Source: Karalla daura
Lineage: Eukaryota; Chordata; Actinopteri; Chaetodontiformes; Leiognathidae
NCBI GenBank assembly: GCA_029224185.1
Contig: CM055207.1
Location: 9,589,073 to 9,653,072, forward strand
DNA: 64,000 bases
Direction of reading: 5' to 3'
Position 1 is the first letter of the stretch, and every line of letters starts with the position of its first letter. A model generated the notes under the pieces. The model ran no database searches, had not been told where the DNA came from, and saw only the letters and a list, made by a program, of their open reading frames with translations. A program made the translations under genes and the position numbers. This document shows positions 60,716-64,000 of the stretch, in pieces.

Positions 60716-63189
60716 CGTCATTCATGTAATGTTTTGGCTTTTTGGAGCAAGCAAATGCAACAGTTGCAACTTGTAGCATTGGCTTATGTTCCCATTTGTA
60801 CACATGTTGGAGACACATTGGTCTTTCTATGATTCCATGATTAATTTGTTGCCATGATTGCATTAATCAAAAAAAAGCTATTTTTAAACAGCGTCTTAAA
60901 AGGCCAATCAGACATTTAGTGTCTCCAATTTTCTTAGAGTGGCACTAAATGCAGCCTCTTGTGAAAGAAAGACCCGCAAACACAGCGACGCTCAGTGGTT
61001 TTTCATCCGTTGTTTCTTTATGATAAATGGGGTTGTGGCATTACAGCATTTAAAGCTGCCACGATTGATTTATGAAACTGGAGTAACTGACAAGTTCGAG
61101 AAAAATCATTTATCAATGATGATGCAGGAGAGGGACACATTCTGTAATAACAACCCTTGAAAATGTGCACGCCTCTGTGCCAGGATTTAAGAAGGAGGGA
61201 AATGAGAAAGAGGGAGGCGAGACAGCGGAGAAGAAACAGGTAGGAGAGAAAAAGACGAGGGAAATGTCTGCTGCCTTTTTTTTTTCAGGTGACTTATAAG
61301 TGTCTGTGTTGCACAGTTCAGGATCCAAAACCTTACAACAAAATCCCTAACAGCGTTGTTTATTGCCGTCTAAATTGCTTATGGCTCGTGGCAAAAAATT
61401 AGATCCATTTAAAACTCCTTATATTCCCTGAATGACTCTGAAATTATGCCATTCTGAATGCATTGTTTTCACAGTAACAATTTGCATTACCCTGAGGTCG
61501 GTTCCTCAATTGATTTTCATAAATAAAAGAAAATCACTGACACAATTGCAGCTCTGTGACATCTCCATGCTTATTCATATTTCCGTATAGATCACGTCTT
61601 TCATTAACTGCTGGCTAATGCCTGTGATGAATGTGAGCGCATTGTTTACAGTTTTCAGGAGGAGCCGTAATGTCGCACTCCGAAGACGCCTTTGAACTTG
61701 ACAGGCTGTCGACAGGCGTTTCCTCCGGGGAATTCACTCTGCTCTTTTTACCCCTAACAAGCATTTGAAGATTCACAAGGAAAGAAGAAGAGAGAAAAAA
61801 AAATTCTGGAGACTTCCTGCGGAGAAATTTATTCAAATCATTAAAATATTGGTTTCAATTGTGCAACACTTGACTAAGGAGTTATGATGGGAAGTTATTA
61901 TGAGATTTCCAATTAAAGAGCTAAAAAGGAATATTAAATTTTCACATTCAGCTAAGGGTAAGAAATAAAAACAATGCAATAAAGATGATTAACTTTTAAC
62001 CAAAAACATCTCGAAATGGAAATCTAGACCAGGCATTAAATAAGGACTTCCTGGCAGGTAATGCATGCCCTGGTATACCCTTTAATGTTACAGAGACTCA
62101 ATGAATTGGTGTGATTGACACTGCCTTAATACTATGGTCTCAGACTGGGTCAGGTGCCCATAACACCCCCTGCTCCTGAGCAGAGTGCTGTCTGGAGGGA
62201 GCCATTAAGGTCAGTGCCCTTGATGAATGTCTGCCAGTGTCAGTTAAAGTTCATCTCGTTGCTGTCTCACTTATCCTGATGCAGGATGGTTGTCACCGGG
62301 AGATATCGCTTCATCTGGTCCACACCTCCAGCAGTCTCATGGTCCGTGGAGGTTTATGGCGTATGGATATTGTTTCGGGGGTGTTTATCGTGTCAGTTAA
62401 CTAGTTCAGGAGGCCGCCCACCATCTGCCACCTTTCCACCCAAAGGCTGCGAGTTAGAACCATCCCTGTTTGAGCGAGCGAATGTGTACGAGATCTTGAA
62501 CAGGGAACAGAAGGCTGAGGCAACTCAGGCTTGTTTCTAAAGCAAACATAACCAAAACCTGTACTGAAAACCTCCTGTAATTTTCAACCATCGCACACCT
62601 AGCGCACTTTGTTGGCATACACGACTGCACCGTCCATCACTGTATTGATTAATACCCTCTGCATAATATTAAAGATCAATGTGTTTTCCCGCTGCTAGAG
62701 TCTGCATTTGAGCATCTCCAGGGAGCCACTATTTACCAAGACTGATCAGCACTCCTCCACAGATGTGCAACCTTGTGCACACCAAGGAAGAAACCTCTCT
62801 CATGTTATCTCTTTGAATACTGGGTCTTTCTGTGGTATGCCAAAGGTTCGAATTAGGGCCAAGGATTGTATTTCTGTTGCATATTCCCAGAAATGTCATA
62901 TTCAATGCTCAAAAGACTGTAGGACAACAACCATTCATCAAGAACATGTAGCTTATAGAACTTCGCCCACCTTGTCCTCTTGTGATATATTCCCATGGCT
63001 GTCTGAATTTACGTAGAGCTGGATAAAGGTGAGTGTAGCTTTTTGGAATGGCCCCATTCCAAGTCTGTAAAATAGGATTAGTGCTTAATGGAGTTCTCCA
63101 GTTTCTACCAGTGGTTCAGTGGGAAGCTTAGTACTATTGCTGCTTCCACTGATATACTTGTTAAGATCCCTACCTGCTGCCGTTGAACT
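60716..63189. other. Upstream intergenic; one CNE-like block
   Basis: T run 61276-61287. The region 61320-61625 is AT-rich, non-repetitive and motif-dense (listed in findings). Open frames at 62286-62540 and 62708-63016 have no recognisable domain; the second could be more of the decayed retrotransposon but shows no motif. Confidence 0.45.
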
Positions 63190-63918
63190 CTGGGAGCACC
63201 AGGCCTTCTGAGAGCTTTGCTCTTGTTAAGGGAATGATTAGTCGGTTCCACCTCGCTGTGGGACTCCACTACTGGTCCTCTGTCAGACTGAGAGTCATGG
63301 TGGACGGCTTCCTGAAAGCTAGAAATTTTGTTGTCAAGCTCATGATGCAGCAGTTCTAATGACCTAATACTGGACGGGGTTCAACAGGCTGTCATCTCTT
63401 CATCGGTGGTCACTTTGTCTCTAATATCCAGCCTTTCTTTTCTGTCGCGGCGGTTTCCCCTTTGGTCTTTTGCTCTCAGTTAAATGAGCTTATGGAAAGG
63501 GGGCAATCGGAAAAGACCGTGTAACGCTGCTTGGCTGCGTCCAATCCATCCACTTCGAAATTCCAGCTTTTGTGGGATCAATGCACTTGTAAATAGCCCT
63601 CAGGTCTTGTTCACAGGGAAGTCTCCATTTGAATGTCAGTTGGGCTACCTATCAGAGCAGAACCCAGACGTGCAGGTAGCTGCTGCAGAGCAGAATAGAG
63701 GATCTTGTTAGGTAATATGTCTACACGTGAAGAGCCAAAGCTGCCCTGCCGAATGCCAGCTCCGCATATTCTTGACAGGTGAACCAGTGAGGCAGGCCAG
63801 GACTTCATGTAACAACAGTGAAGCAGATCTGACTCCTCTACTTAGGATGTTTGCTTCGACACGCGGGTTCTTGGAGTCAAAGCCTATCAGGTGTTACAGA
63901 GGGATGAGGGTAGACTAA
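63190..63918 (+). pseudogene. Decayed Ty3/gypsy retrotransposon pol (integrase) fragment
   Basis: Seen in shifting frames: GLLRALLLL (63202), HLAVGLHYW (63249), VMVDGFLKARNFVVK (63294), SQLNELMERGQSEKT and LAASNPS (about 63477-63551), TGKSPFECQLGY (about 63613-63648), and ASTRGFLESKP (about 63853-63885). In order and spacing these echo the fish Ty3/gypsy integrase core and C-terminal region. The frame changes at least twice and stops occur (for example just after 63330 and at 63522). The first catalytic Asp (expected in the HIALDF-type motif) is Gly here, and the second Asp region is unrecognisable, so it is inactive. No LTR was identified within the window. The identification rests on remembered family motifs, not alignment. 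Confidence 0.65.
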
Positions 63919-64000
63919 TAACAGTGGAACAGTGTCTCATCATAACCAAGGAAACAGCCTCGAGTTGTCTCATTCCATAAGAAAAAATTACCTTTTTCTT
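63919..64000. other. No feature seen
   Basis: Short end piece after the gypsy remnant; possibly still part of the element. Confidence 0.4.

Overview
This is vertebrate nuclear DNA, most likely from a percomorph (spiny-rayed) teleost. It is mostly non-coding and intron-like, rich in GT/CA, GA/CT and GATA microsatellites. It carries many decayed copies of interspersed repeats that I recognise as typical of fish genomes: the family starting CCATCCATCC, the family containing AAGACTGGAAACA, the family starting AAAGGTGACNTAGAATG, a tRNA-type SINE, and a Ty3/gypsy pol relic. There is no bacterial or viral gene organisation, and nearly all long open frames are chance frames.

I support one protein-coding feature: the first coding exon of neuregulin 3 (nrg3), minus strand, 57540-58380. 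It encodes 280 residues plus the first base of codon 281. It contains the family's characteristic N-terminal hydrophobic segment followed by a Ser/Thr-rich stretch. It ends at a consensus donor (C|GTGAGT) where the EGF-like domain would begin in the next exon. The start codon is supported by an A at -3 and an in-frame TAG seven codons upstream. Which teleost paralogue this is (nrg3a or nrg3b) cannot be decided from one exon.

Layout: 1-57539 is read as the beginning of a very long first intron of nrg3, transcribed right to left; exon 2 was not seen. The intron holds old repeats, microsatellites, a five-unit degenerate tandem array (305-760), two notable inverted repeats (7455-7506 and 28543-28667), a GATA array (30570-30736), an LTR- or promoter-like block with a perfect CArG box (about 42890-43330), a short interstitial telomeric array (50141-50182), and several non-repetitive AT-rich blocks with homeodomain- or POU-type motifs that may be conserved enhancers. 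From 58381 to about 60060 lies the 5' flank/5' UTR of nrg3: a short upstream ORF, a TATA-like hexamer, and a 650-base purine-rich tract (pyrimidine-rich on the coding strand) with a G-quadruplex motif. From 60060 to 64000 is upstream intergenic DNA with another CCATCC-type repeat and, at 63190-63918, a frameshifted Ty3/gypsy integrase remnant.

I found no convincing undescribed biological system. The most useful follow-ups are the nrg3 5' leader and purine tract, the hairpins, and the candidate conserved non-coding blocks.
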